DNA from: an uncultured Flavobacteriales bacterium
Lineage (GTDB): Bacteria; Bacteroidota; Bacteroidia; Palsa-965
Assembly (NCBI GenBank): GCA_946478675.1
Contig: CAMLEF010000011.1
Span: 1 to 29,883, forward strand
Length of the DNA stretch: 29,883 nucleotides
Direction of reading: 5' to 3'
Part shown: one piece after another, positions 1-8,803 of the stretch
Position numbering within the stretch: position 1 is the first letter of the stretch
Layout: each line of letters starts with the position of its first letter
Notes under the pieces: model-generated
Databases searched by the model: none
The model's input: only the letters and a program-made list of their open reading frames with translations
What the model was told of the DNA's origin: nothing
Translations under genes and position numbers: made by a program

Positions 1-884
1 CCTTTAACCGTCAGCACGTGCAAAATCTTCGGACCGGGAATGTCTTTCAGATCGCGCATCACTTTCACGAGGCGGTCGACGTCGTGTCCGTCGATCGGGC
101 CGAAGTAGCGGAACTTGAGCGATTCGAAGAGGTTGCTTTGCTTGAGCAGCGCGGCTTTCACGGCATCGCTCACTTTCGAGACGATCTTCTGCGCGTCGGG
201 ACCGAAAGTGCTGATCTTGCCGAGCATCTTCCACACTTCGTCTTTCACTTTGTTGTACGTGTGCGAAGTGGTGATGTCGTTGAGGTATTCTTTCAAAGCA
301 CCGACGTTCGGATCGATGCTCATGCAATTATCATTGAGGACAACGAGCAGGTTGCTCTTCTCGATGCCCGCGTGGTTGAGTCCTTCAAAAGCGAGTCCCG
401 CGGTCATTGCGCCGTCGCCGATCACTGCTACCGCGTGACGATCTTCATGCTTTCGGTTGGCCGCTACCGCCATGCCCAGCGCTGCCGAGATGGAAGTAGA
501 GGAGTGTCCGACGCCGAATGCATCGTATTCGCTTTCGCTGCGTTTCGGGAAACCGGAAATGCCTTTGTAAATGCGGTTGGTATGAAAAACGTCGCGGCGA
601 CCGGTGAGGATCTTGTGCCCGTAAGCCTGGTGGCCGACGTCCCACACGAGCTGGTCGTACGGCGTATTGAAAACGTAATGCAGCGCCACGGTCAGTTCGA
701 CCACGCCGAGGCTGGCGCCGAAATGGCCGCCTTTCTGGGAAACAAGATCGATGATGAATTGACGAAGCTCTTTGCTGACTTCGGGAAGCTGGCTTTCCGC
801 GAGCTTGCGCAGGTCGGCAGGTGAATTGATCTTCGAGAGCAATTTTCCCGCCTTAAAATCGTGCTGGCCGTTCGATTGGTCCAT
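1..884 (-). CDS. dxs: 1-deoxy-D-xylulose-5-phosphate synthase, N-terminal part (runs off left edge)
   Basis: Dxs condenses pyruvate and glyceraldehyde 3-phosphate into 1-deoxy-D-xylulose 5-phosphate, the entry step of the MEP isoprenoid pathway (cytosolic, thiamine diphosphate dependent). The 294 codons present read without interruption. They show the N-terminal transketolase-like features: QKGGHFGASLGVVELTVALH, then VWDVGHQAYGHKILTGR, then the substrate and cofactor region SGFPKRSESEYDAFGVGHSS, and the ThDP/Mg motif GDGAMTAGLAFEGLNHAG ending in LNDNCMSID. The start is the ATG at 884-882, with a TACCTTTG promoter box 14 bases upstream. The C-terminal half lies outside the window. The gene is divergent from the secreted-protein gene at 1110. 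Identification is by motif recognition and is secure. Confidence 0.97.
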   Translation of the reverse strand, partial: MDQSNGQHDFKAGKLLSKINSPADLRKLAESQLPEVSKELRQFIIDLVSQKGGHFGASLGVVELTVALHYVFNTPYDQLVWDVGHQAYGHKILTGRRDVFHTNRIYKGISGFPKRSESEYDAFGVGHSSTSISAALGMAVAANRKHEDRHAVAVIGDGAMTAGLAFEGLNHAGIEKSNLLVVLNDNCMSIDPNVGALKEYLNDITTSHTYNKVKDEVWKMLGKISTFGPDAQKIVSKVSDAVKAALLKQSNLFESLKFRYFGPIDGHDVDRLVKVMRDLKDIPGPKILHVLTVK

Positions 885-898
885 TTTACAGGTAAAAA

Positions 899-906
899 CA
901 AAGGTA
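899..906 (-). promoter_or_regulatory. Probable -7 box of the dxs promoter
   Basis: On the minus strand this reads TACCTTTG, a full match to the Bacteroidota -7 consensus TAnnTTTG. It lies 14 bases before the dxs ATG. No TTTG is seen at the usual -33 distance. The same 8-mer precedes two other minus-strand genes in this window. Confidence 0.55.
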
Positions 907-1109
907 TGCAATTCCCCTCAACCGCCCGGGATGCATAACGGGCTTATGAACGGTTTCGTGTGTATTTACGGGAAAGGGTGGTTAAGAGATGTTAAGGGGG
1001 GCGGGAAAGTGCACACGGCCGACAGGAAAGGATAGTTTCTCATTGGGAAAAAGAATTGGGCGAGCCTGCAGGACAGATTTATCATTGCGGAAACAAGGAC
1101 GATTCCGCT

Positions 1110-2132
1110 ATGAAATGCTTCATTCTATTGCTTTTTTCTTTGGCCTGCGTCACGCTCTCCGCGCAGAATATTACTCCGGTTTTCGAATCGACATTGAAAG
1201 TCGGAGGACTTGGAGAAGAAAAGCTGTACTATGGTTTCGCAGAAGGTGATCAATTGATCTTCGATTTCGAAGAGGTAAACGGCAAAGAGATGAAAGAGAT
1301 CGAGATTGCTGAGTATCCCTCGAGCTCCAAGTTCATGGATTACAAATCAAAAACGATCGCCAACAAAATCATTCCGATCACAAGAACCGGCATCTACATG
1401 TTCCGGTTGTCGAATGGGGCGATCTCCGGCCGCATCTGCAAAGTGAAGATTCAGCGTATTCCGGGATCGGACGCGACAAAGAATTTCAACACAAGCGTGT
1501 ATTGGCGGACATTATATGATACGACTTATACGCCTGTGCAGGAACGTTATCTCGTCAACAGGGACACCGCGTTTGTACAGGTCGTTGACCAGGTAGCGAA
1601 GATTTCTTCTCAAAACGCACTGAATGGCAATAAGAATTCTACGCTTGTTGATTTCACTCTGCCTCTCAATACCATTTCCTGGAGCTACTATATCGGTGTA
1701 GGTAAAGCAGGAAAGGAAGCATACGATAAAGCCAAAGAAAAATGCCTCAATAACGCAGCTGCAGCCGCAATGAAAATTCCTGAGTTTGGGCCCTTGGCGG
1801 CACTCGCTTTATATGGCGTAAATTATTTCAACCATGTACAAGGAGAGGATAACGTCAAATATTATTTCATACAGGATTGGGCCAACGTACAAGCGTTTGA
1901 ATCCGGCAATACTTTTTACCAATATAAACAGGGCGATGTCATCAATGATTATTCACAAATGACAAGCCCTAAAGCGGGAAAAGTCTACCTGGAATTATTC
2001 AACGATAACATTGTCGATCCAATTGATGTTCTGGTAAAAGTAACAGCTGTGACAGTTACTGAACAATGGGGAACACGCACCGTGCAACGTATGCATGTGT
2101 CGTCACATGATGAACCTTATCTCAAATCCTGA
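1110..2132 (+). CDS. Secreted protein of unknown function (340 aa)
   Basis: I do not recognise a named family. Starting at the ATG at 1110, the protein begins with a clear signal peptide (MKCFILLLFSLACVTLSAQ). A TTG in frame at 1056 would put 18 residues before the signal peptide and is unlikely. The mature N-terminal ~110 residues look beta-rich and end in a phrase of the type GIYMFRLSNG..GRICKVKIQRIP, which reminds me of GOLD/emp24-like sandwich domains. This is an impression, not a demonstrated match. A central segment rich in alanine and glycine follows (YYIGVGKAGKEAYDKA, AAAAAMKIPEFGPLAALALY). A second beta-rich stretch near the end (KVYLELFNDN..VDVLVKVTAVTV form) resembles the first. 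The stop is two bases before the ATG of the lipoprotein, so the two are almost certainly co-transcribed. Sampled stretches are near 40% GC, well below the neighbours. Confidence 0.85.
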   Translation: MKCFILLLFSLACVTLSAQNITPVFESTLKVGGLGEEKLYYGFAEGDQLIFDFEEVNGKEMKEIEIAEYPSSSKFMDYKSKTIANKIIPITRTGIYMFRLSNGAISGRICKVKIQRIPGSDATKNFNTSVYWRTLYDTTYTPVQERYLVNRDTAFVQVVDQVAKISSQNALNGNKNSTLVDFTLPLNTISWSYYIGVGKAGKEAYDKAKEKCLNNAAAAAMKIPEFGPLAALALYGVNYFNHVQGEDNVKYYFIQDWANVQAFESGNTFYQYKQGDVINDYSQMTSPKAGKVYLELFNDNIVDPIDVLVKVTAVTVTEQWGTRTVQRMHVSSHDEPYLKS

Positions 2133-2134
2133 CC

Positions 2135-2698
2135 ATGAAAAAATACCTTCTGTTGGCCCTGCCATTTTTTTTCTCGTGCGTTCATCCCGGGCCAAGCCGG
2201 GAAGAAAAAGCACGTCGTGACAGTGTGTTTGCTGCGATCCAGGCTCAGCTCGATTCGTTGAATCATCCTGCTCCCAAAGTAGGATGGACGTACAGTCAGA
2301 AAGAGGATAAAATGACGTCAGGGATTTCTTATTATGCCGAAGCACAGGCAAAAGAATTGCTGCAATTTGAATTTCCGTATGACGGAGGATCGGTTGCGAC
2401 TTTATTCGTGAGGAATAGGGAAGGTCGCAATGATATTATGCTCAGCGTTTCCAAAGGGCAATTCATTACACATTATGACGGTAGCACGATCCGTGCCCGC
2501 TTTGATGACGGTTCACCGGTACGGTACAACATATCCGAACCTTCGGACGGAAGCTCTGATTTGGTCTTTATCAATGCTGAAAAAGATTTTATCTCAAAAC
2601 TAAAGAAGGCAAAAAAGCTTATCCTGGAAGCTGAATTCTATAATGCGGGATTAAGACAAATGGAGTTTGACGTTTCTGATTTTAAGTGGGATCACTGA
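2135..2698 (+). CDS. Small lipoprotein of unknown function (187 aa)
   Basis: The protein opens with a lipoprotein signal peptide, MKKYLLLALPFFFSC, with the acylated Cys at residue 15, followed by a short charged linker (PSREEKARRDSVF). The body contains WTYSQKEDKMTSGISYYA, then FEFPYDGGSVATLFVRN, ISKGQF-type and DGSTIRARFDDGSPVRY segments, and ends in FDVSDFKWDH. The alternating pattern suggests a beta-sandwich. From memory, similar WxYS..DxMTG..YYA lipoproteins occur in other Gram-negatives such as Acinetobacter, with no known role; I could not check this. It follows the secreted protein by two bases, so a shared function at the outer membrane or periplasm is likely. No enzyme motif is visible. 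Confidence 0.88.
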   Translation: MKKYLLLALPFFFSCVHPGPSREEKARRDSVFAAIQAQLDSLNHPAPKVGWTYSQKEDKMTSGISYYAEAQAKELLQFEFPYDGGSVATLFVRNREGRNDIMLSVSKGQFITHYDGSTIRARFDDGSPVRYNISEPSDGSSDLVFINAEKDFISKLKKAKKLILEAEFYNAGLRQMEFDVSDFKWDH

Positions 2699-2716
2699 TC
2701 AGATAACTAAAATACA

Positions 2717-2748
2717 AAGGGCGCAAAGATTGATTTCTTTGCGCCCTT
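2717..2748. terminator. Hairpin between convergent genes, possible bidirectional terminator
   Basis: Twelve perfectly paired bases: AAGGGCGCAAAG at 2717-2728 with its complement at 2737-2748, and an 8-base loop. It lies between the lipoprotein stop (2698) and the RND pump stop (2775), so it could end both units. On the minus strand it is followed by a T-rich stretch (TTGTATTTTAG). Its right flank continues into the CGTCTTTGCGGTTAA repeat phrase. Confidence 0.6.
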
Positions 2749-2765
2749 CGCGTCTTTGCGGTTAA
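2717..2765. repeat. Dispersed 'CTTTGCGCCCTTCGCGTCTTTGCGGTTAA'-type repeat
   Basis: The stretch from the hairpin to 2765 has the wording of a repeat that I recall as common between genes in many bacteria, in which short false reading frames translate as NRKDAKGAKK. It alternates CTTTGCG and CTTCGCG phrases. The unit at 9723-9938 has a related build (CTTTGTG / CTTCGTG phrases). Whether this genome carries many copies cannot be seen from one window. Confidence 0.6.
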
Positions 2766-2774
2766 CCATTTTTC

Positions 2775-5700
2775 TTAGTGCCCGTCCGCCGATGCATCGA
2801 TCGCATCCTGCCCGTGCGTATCGTGTGCATCCGCGCTGCCCGACTTCCTGCCGAACCAGCGTTTCACACGAACACCGAGCATGTACATCGTCGGCAGTAC
2901 GATCAGCGTCAGGATCGTCGCGAAGGCGAGACCGTAGATCATCGTCCACGAAAGCGGTCCCCAGAAAGCTACGCTGTCGCCGCCGAAGAAAATGTGCGGG
3001 TTCAGCTCCGAGAACAGCGTCGAGAAGTCGATGTTCAATCCTACTGCCAGCGGAATGAGGCCGAGGATCGTCGCCGTTGCCGTGAGCAGTACCGGCGTCA
3101 TACGCGTCTTGCCCGCTTCGATGATCGCTTCGCGCAGCGGCATGCCACGCTCGCGCAGGATGTCGATGAACTCCACGATGAGAATACCGTTTCGCACCAC
3201 GATACCCGCCAGCGCTACCACGCCCACGCCCGTCATGACGATCGACACGTTGCCGCCGAAGATGCCGAGGCCGAGGAATACGCCGATCACGCTGAAGAGA
3301 ATTACGCTCAGGATGATCAGCGGTTTTCCGATGGAGTTGAACTGCGTCACCAGGATCAGGATGATGAGGCCGATCGACGCCATCATCGCGGTGCCGAGGA
3401 AGCTCGCCGTTTCTTTCTGCTCTTCCTGCTGGCCGCCCATTTTGATCTCCACGCCGGAACGTTTGCCTTTGAAACCTTTGATCTGCGCTTCTACGTTGGC
3501 AACAACCGTATTCGGATCGTAGCCCGCCAGCACGTCGGATTCGAGCGTGATGACGCGTTTCTGCGCTTTGCGTTTGATCATGCCGTAGCTCACGTCGTAA
3601 CGGATATCGGCGAACGACGACAGCGGAACGTTGCGGATCATGCCGCCCATGTTCATGTCGCGGTACGTCAGCTTCAGGTTGCGCAGCGCGTTGATGTCTT
3701 TGCGCTGCTCCGGCAGGTAACGCACGCGGATCTTGTATTCGTCCGATTCGTCACGGAATTTCGTCGGCTCCGCACCGAATACCGCGTTACGGATCTCCAT
3801 GCCGATCATGCCGGTGGAAATGCCTTCGCGGTTCGCACGTTCACGATCGATCGAGAACACGATTTCCGGTTTCGTCGCTACGACATCCGACTTCAGCTTG
3901 TCGACACCGGAAATATTCAGGCTGTCGAGGTAATGCTTGAGCCGGTCGGCCGTGAGCGTAAGATCGTCCAGGTTGTCGCCGCTGATCTCGATGGAGATCG
4001 GCTTGCTCACCGGGGGACCGCCCTGTTCTTTCGCGGCGTTGATCTCCGCGCCGGCGATGCGGAACGTTTTGAAATCTTTCTGCACGCGCGCCAGCACTTC
4101 GCCGGTCGATTTGCCGTGACGTTCAGCAAACGGAACGAAGGCCACCGTCACTTTCGCACGGTTCGGGTGCGGCGACTGATCCTGGCTGCTCGGGTCCATG
4201 GCGCCGATGGTGACGTTCGTGATGACGGACTTCACGATGTCGGTGTCTTTCGCTACGAGCTGCACAATGCGGTTCTCGACAATATGCGCGACGGAATCCG
4301 TTTTCGCAGGATCGGTTCCCTGCGGCAGCTCGACATACGTGTAGATGAAGTTCGGTTCGGCCTGCGGGAAAAATTCCACTTTCGGCGCACGCATCGTCAG
4401 CAGCACGAGCGAAACGATGAGCAGTCCGACCGTAGAGGACAGCACCGTCCACGGGTGATCGACCGCCCATGAGAGACGGCGTCCGTACCATTCGCGCACT
4501 TTCGGCCAGCGTTTTTCCTGGAAGCCGAAGATGGCGCGGCGCAACACGTAATGGTGCAGCAGGATAAGACCGAGCAGGATGATCATGAAGTTGCCGAGAC
4601 CGAAGCTCTGCGTAGCATAACCGATCGCGGCGATCGCGATCGACAGGATCGTAACACGTTTCAGCCAGCGCGGCCAGGTGTTGACCTTCGCTGTTTCAGA
4701 ATCGTAATGACGCATGAATTGCACCGCGAACACCGGGTTGATGATGTATGCAACAACCAGTGAAGCGAGCAGCGTAATGATCAGCGTGATCGGGAGGAAC
4801 ACCATGAACTTGCCGATGATGCCGCTCCAGAAAGCCAGCGGTACGAACGGTGCGAGCGTGGTCATCGTTCCGGAAAGAACGGGGAGGAACACTTCGCCGG
4901 CCGCCAGCTTCGCCGCTTTCACGACGCTGATGCCTTTGTTCTCGATAAAGATGCGGTGCGTGTTCTCGATCACGACGATCGCGTCATCCACGACAATACC
5001 GAGTGCGAGCAGGAACGCGAAGAGCACGATCATGTTCAGCGAATAGCCGATCACGAACAGCACGATGAAAGCCACCGCCATCGACAACGGCACCGACAGC
5101 GCCACGAAGAACGAGTTGGTGGCGCCCATGAAGAACATAAGAACAAGCAATACGAGCAGGAAGCCGATGATGATCGTGTTGATCAGGTCGTGCAGCGTAA
5201 CGCGCGTGTTGTCGGCCTGCTCGCCGGTGAACGTCACCTGCAGATCTTTCGGCAGCGCGCCGGAAGCGAACATCTCGTTCACGATGTCGTGAATTTTGTC
5301 GGAAGCGTCGATCAGGTTTTCGCCGGAACGTTTGATGATGTTCAGCGTGATGACGTTTTTACCGTTAAGGCGCGCATAGCTTTCTTTATCGGCGAAGGCA
5401 TCGCGCACGTTGGCCACGTCTTTCAGGTAGATCTTCGCGCCCGCCTGTGAACCGACGACGATGTTTTGCAGCTCTTCCATGTTCTTGAACTCCTTGCGGA
5501 TAACGAGCGTGCGCTTGATGCCGTCGCTCGTAATATCGCCGCCCGACATGTTCACGTTCTCCGACTGGATCGCGCGGGAAATATCGCCGAGCGTGAGCTG
5601 CGCCGACTGCATTTTGTACATGTCGACGTCGACGAGGATCTCACGCGTAAGCGCGCCGGCCATTTCCACGCGGGTGATCTCTTTCATGCCTTCGAAGCGG

Positions 5701-6206
5701 TCTTTCAAGGCGTCCGCATATTTCTTCAGCTTCGCGAGATCGTAGTTGCCCGCCACGTTCACCGCCATGATCGGAATGTCGGAGAAGTTGATCTCCTGCG
5801 CGGTCGGCGGAACGGTGAGGCTCTGCGGCAGGTCGTTCGTCGCTTTGTCGATCGCGTCTTTCACGCGCTGCTTGGCGACAGGAACGTCGATGCCGGTGTT
5901 GAACTCGATGATGAGGATCGAATAATCCTGGATCGACTGGCTCGTGATCTTCTTCACGCCGGTGATCGCCTTCATTTGTTTTTCGAGCGGCTTGGTCACG
6001 AGGTTCTCCATATCCGTAGGAGAAGAGCCCGCGTAAACCGTATTGACATAAATCGTCGGAACGACAATGTCCGGGAATTGTTCTTTCGGTAAGTTCTGGT
6101 AATAGAGCATGCCGGCGAGTCCCAGGAAGACGGTCAGGATGAAGATCGTCGTCTTGTTATTGATGGACCAGCTTGTCGGCTTGAACTCCTTGATGGTATC
6201 CAGCAT
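2775..6206 (-). CDS. RND-family efflux pump inner-membrane subunit (HAE1/AcrB-like)
   Basis: Proton-driven exporter of the resistance-nodulation-division superfamily. It would sit in the inner membrane and pass substrates to the adaptor and TolC-like proteins encoded just upstream. The 1143 residues show TM1 near residues 20-37, the periplasmic porter entry PKEQFPDIVVPTIYV, and TM4 with GIVVDDAIVVIENTHR, whose two aspartates fall at 407 and 408, the same numbers as in E. coli AcrB. The second half carries MTGVGVVALAGIVVRNGIL, where R1005 takes the place of AcrB Lys940. The protein is about 100 residues longer than AcrB. Part of the excess is an insertion around residues 505-560, between TM6 and TM7, with two extra hydrophobic stretches. 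Last gene of the operon, 24 bases after the adaptor. The substrate cannot be read from the sequence. Confidence 0.96.
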   Translation of the reverse strand: MLDTIKEFKPTSWSINNKTTIFILTVFLGLAGMLYYQNLPKEQFPDIVVPTIYVNTVYAGSSPTDMENLVTKPLEKQMKAITGVKKITSQSIQDYSILIIEFNTGIDVPVAKQRVKDAIDKATNDLPQSLTVPPTAQEINFSDIPIMAVNVAGNYDLAKLKKYADALKDRFEGMKEITRVEMAGALTREILVDVDMYKMQSAQLTLGDISRAIQSENVNMSGGDITSDGIKRTLVIRKEFKNMEELQNIVVGSQAGAKIYLKDVANVRDAFADKESYARLNGKNVITLNIIKRSGENLIDASDKIHDIVNEMFASGALPKDLQVTFTGEQADNTRVTLHDLINTIIIGFLLVLLVLMFFMGATNSFFVALSVPLSMAVAFIVLFVIGYSLNMIVLFAFLLALGIVVDDAIVVIENTHRIFIENKGISVVKAAKLAAGEVFLPVLSGTMTTLAPFVPLAFWSGIIGKFMVFLPITLIITLLASLVVAYIINPVFAVQFMRHYDSETAKVNTWPRWLKRVTILSIAIAAIGYATQSFGLGNFMIILLGLILLHHYVLRRAIFGFQEKRWPKVREWYGRRLSWAVDHPWTVLSSTVGLLIVSLVLLTMRAPKVEFFPQAEPNFIYTYVELPQGTDPAKTDSVAHIVENRIVQLVAKDTDIVKSVITNVTIGAMDPSSQDQSPHPNRAKVTVAFVPFAERHGKSTGEVLARVQKDFKTFRIAGAEINAAKEQGGPPVSKPISIEISGDNLDDLTLTADRLKHYLDSLNISGVDKLKSDVVATKPEIVFSIDRERANREGISTGMIGMEIRNAVFGAEPTKFRDESDEYKIRVRYLPEQRKDINALRNLKLTYRDMNMGGMIRNVPLSSFADIRYDVSYGMIKRKAQKRVITLESDVLAGYDPNTVVANVEAQIKGFKGKRSGVEIKMGGQQEEQKETASFLGTAMMASIGLIILILVTQFNSIGKPLIILSVILFSVIGVFLGLGIFGGNVSIVMTGVGVVALAGIVVRNGILIVEFIDILRERGMPLREAIIEAGKTRMTPVLLTATATILGLIPLAVGLNIDFSTLFSELNPHIFFGGDSVAFWGPLSWTMIYGLAFATILTLIVLPTMYMLGVRVKRWFGRKSGSADAHDTHGQDAIDASADGH

Positions 6207-6230
6207 AGGAATATTTTTTAAGAAGGAGAC

Positions 6231-7361
6231 TTACTGCGCAGTGATTTCATCGCCGATGTTCAGGTCGGCGTATCCTTCTGTTACAACGATATCGTTAAAG
6301 TTCAGGCCGGTCAGGATTTCCGCTTTGCCGTCGTAGGTGTTTTTGTACGTCACCTCGCGGCGTTCTGCGATCAGCTTGCCGTCTTTTTTCAGCGCTACGT
6401 AAACGAAGCTCTTGCCGTCGGAACCTACCTGGATGCAGGAAAGCGGAACGACTTTCGACGAATCGTTTTCGTAATCGCGGATCTTGATCACCGCCACCAT
6501 GTTCGCAACCGCGTCTTTATCATCCTGCAGCGCGATCTCCACGTTGAACGTACGGTTGAGCTTGTTGATGATGCGGCCCGAGTACGTGAGCTTCGTATCG
6601 ATCACTTTATTGCCCGCATCCGGAAGCACGATCTGCACCGGGCTGCCCGTTTTCACCTGCGACACGTAACCTTCCGCCACTTCGCCTTTCACACGCAGCC
6701 TGCTGTTGTTCACGATGACGATCGTGGTGAAACCCGGGTTCGCCATTTCGCCGGCTTTCAGTCCGACGTTGTCTACCGTTCCTGCGATCGGCGCTTTGAT
6801 GCGGCTCATGTCGATCTGCTCCTGCAATGCTGCTACCTGCTTCTCGAGCGCGTCATACTGGCCTTTCGCCTGCAGGTATTGCATCTCCGTTCCGATCTTC
6901 TGGTTCCAGAGATTTTCCTGGCGCTGGTAAATATCTTTCGAAAGATCACGCTGTACTTTGAGCGCGTTCAGCTGCTGGCCCATCGCGTCGGCGTCGAGCT
7001 CGGCAAGAATTTGTCCCGCCGTCACCTGGTCGCCGGGCTGCACATACACACGACGTACAAGGCCGGGCATCTGCGGTCCCACACTCACGCTCTCTTCCGC
7101 ATCTACACGTCCCTGGATATCGATCGAGTGTGTGAAACGTTCCGGGGTGATCGTATCGAGATGCACCATTTTGCCGGTGTTGACATTGGAGGAATCGAAG
7201 TTGTTGAGCTGCTTTTCCAGGTCGGCGATCTCACCGCGGAGCTTTTCGAATTGTTCTTTTTTGGCTTTAAGATCGGCTTCGAGTTTCTCTTTTTTCTTCT
7301 GCTCGCCGCAGGAGAAGAAGATCAGCGAAAGTGCCGTCAGGAGTGTGATGATTTTTTTCAT
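6231..7361 (-). CDS. RND efflux periplasmic adaptor (membrane fusion protein), lipoprotein
   Basis: Links the RND pump to the outer-membrane channel. The 376 residues begin with a lipoprotein signal (MKKIITLLTALSLIFFSC, acylated Cys18). A lysine/glutamate coiled coil follows at roughly 22-55 (KKKEKLEADLKAKKEQFEKL, DLEKQL). The biotinyl-lipoyl half-motifs are VGPQMPGLVRRVYVQPGDQV and later MSRIKAPIAGTVDNVGLKAG, which flank an alpha-helical hairpin (KVQRDLSKDIYQRQENLWNQ through ALEKQVAALQEQID). The beta-barrel part contains VKGEVAEGYVSQVKTGSPV. The early coiled coil directly after the lipid anchor is a little unusual and may act as a spacer from the membrane. The stop is 24 bases before the pump gene and the start is 38 bases after tolC, consistent with one operon. 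Confidence 0.95.
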   Translation of the reverse strand: MKKIITLLTALSLIFFSCGEQKKKEKLEADLKAKKEQFEKLRGEIADLEKQLNNFDSSNVNTGKMVHLDTITPERFTHSIDIQGRVDAEESVSVGPQMPGLVRRVYVQPGDQVTAGQILAELDADAMGQQLNALKVQRDLSKDIYQRQENLWNQKIGTEMQYLQAKGQYDALEKQVAALQEQIDMSRIKAPIAGTVDNVGLKAGEMANPGFTTIVIVNNSRLRVKGEVAEGYVSQVKTGSPVQIVLPDAGNKVIDTKLTYSGRIINKLNRTFNVEIALQDDKDAVANMVAVIKIRDYENDSSKVVPLSCIQVGSDGKSFVYVALKKDGKLIAERREVTYKNTYDGKAEILTGLNFNDIVVTEGYADLNIGDEITAQ

Positions 7362-7399
7362 AGAGAGTATAGTTGGAGCGGTGAAGACCGGTAAGTTGT

Positions 7400-8752
7400 T
7401 TAGCGTCCGAAAGTGCCCATGGCTTTGTCGTACTCGACTTTCGCGATCACGGCATCGTAAAGGGCGTTGAAGTAATTGGTTTGTGCTTCTTTCAGCGAAG
7501 TCTGCGCGTTGATGATCTCGAGGTTGGTGCCTGCGCCTGCGCCGTATTTTTTCTGCGCCACGTCGAGCACCTGCTGCGCGAGCTCCATGTTCGCACGCTG
7601 CGCTTCGAGCGATGCCGAGCTGTTCTGCAGTGTGACGCGCGCCACGGCCTGCTGCATATCAATCGTGCGCTGCATGAGCAGGAGGTTGTTCTCCGCTTTC
7701 AGGATGCCGACTTTCGCCTGCTCCACCTGGTAATGGCGCTGCATGCCGTCGAAGATCGGTACGTTGATCTGCAGGCCCACGACCGCGATCGGGAACCATT
7801 TTTTATTCGTGTCGAAGAAGTCGAATTCCGAACGCTGCGCCTGTGCCTGGAGCGAACCGAACAGCGCTACCGTCGGGAAATAACCCATGCGGATCGAGCG
7901 CATCTGCAGGATGCTGCCCTGGTGAAGGAGCTCCATCGACTGGTATTCCACGCGCTTGTTGTAATCGAAGCGGCCGTTGTCAAAGGTCGAAGGCGTGAAG
8001 GCGACATCCGAAATTTTATCCGTGACGGTGAGCGTCGCCGACTGGTCCATGCCCATTTGATATTTGAGCATCACCAGTGAAAGGTCGAGCAGTCGACGAA
8101 CGTTTTCCGCTTCGGTGACGAGGTTGTTATACGTCACCGTGATGCGGTCGAGGTCGATCTTTTCCACGAAGCCGTTATCGTAAAGCGCTTTCGTGTCGTC
8201 TTTCATCTTCTTGATGCGTTCCACGTTCGCGTCGAGCAGCGTTTTGCGCTCGGCGTTGATCATCACGCTGTAATACGCTTTGGTCACGTCCGCTTCGGTT
8301 TCGAGGCGCGTGCGGTCGACGTTCTTCTGCGCGAGCTCCTGGTAAACTTTCGACGCTTTAACACCGACGAGCCAGGTTCCGTTGAACACGAGCTGTGATG
8401 CCGAGAGGCCGGCCGTCGCATTGTACTTCGTGCCGAATTTTACGGGGATGAAGGAGCCGGGAGGGCCGCCGAAAAATTCTGCAGGGATCAATGAGGTCGG
8501 GATCTCGAGGAAATCCTGCACCTGGAACGAGCCATTGATCTGCGGGAGGCCGATGCCGAGGATTTCTTTTACTTTTTCATTGGCAGCAACCTGGTCGAGT
8601 GTTGCATTCTGTACGTTCGTGTTGTGCTGGATCGCGAAGTCGACAGCCTGCTTCAACGTGAGGTTGTAGCTGGCGGTGTCCGACTGTTGCGCGCGCAGGG
8701 CGAACGGTGCAACCGCGACGAGAACGAAGAGCCAGGAACGGATGGTTTTCAT
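7400..8752 (-). CDS. TolC-family outer-membrane efflux channel
   Basis: Outer-membrane factor completing the tripartite pump with the adaptor and RND subunit. The protein has 450 residues with a signal peptide (MKTIRSWLFVLVAVAPFALR, cut near AQQ). It has the two TolC/OEP repeats: the first begins LTLKQAVDFAIQHNTNVQNA and includes SASQLVFNGTWLVGVKAS, and the second includes LQINVPIFDGMQRHYQVEQAK and a typical closing helix NLEIINAQTSLKEAQTNYFN..YDAVIAKVEYDKAMG. Length and repeats fit the family. It lies between tetR (51-base gap) and the adaptor (38-base gap) on the same strand. Confidence 0.94.
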   Translation of the reverse strand: MKTIRSWLFVLVAVAPFALRAQQSDTASYNLTLKQAVDFAIQHNTNVQNATLDQVAANEKVKEILGIGLPQINGSFQVQDFLEIPTSLIPAEFFGGPPGSFIPVKFGTKYNATAGLSASQLVFNGTWLVGVKASKVYQELAQKNVDRTRLETEADVTKAYYSVMINAERKTLLDANVERIKKMKDDTKALYDNGFVEKIDLDRITVTYNNLVTEAENVRRLLDLSLVMLKYQMGMDQSATLTVTDKISDVAFTPSTFDNGRFDYNKRVEYQSMELLHQGSILQMRSIRMGYFPTVALFGSLQAQAQRSEFDFFDTNKKWFPIAVVGLQINVPIFDGMQRHYQVEQAKVGILKAENNLLLMQRTIDMQQAVARVTLQNSSASLEAQRANMELAQQVLDVAQKKYGAGAGTNLEIINAQTSLKEAQTNYFNALYDAVIAKVEYDKAMGTFGR

Positions 8753-8803
8753 AAGCGGATAGTTTAGGACTGGTTGTGGTGTCGTTTATAAAGCGGTATT
8801 ATT

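Noticed and set aside
1110..2698. Toxin-immunity pair
   Set aside because: The two-gene layout is suggestive, but there is no toxin motif or delivery domain, and both products are exported. No evidence supports the call.
2707..2949. Open frame whose end reads NRKDAKGAKK
   Set aside because: It is the translation of a dispersed intergenic repeat joined to the antisense of the pump gene's 3' end.
2778..4472. Long open frame (564 codons) on the plus strand inside the RND pump gene
   Set aside because: It is antisense to a certain gene. Its translation is rich in Arg, His and Asp, as expected from the complement of a GC-rich gene, with no domain or start signals.
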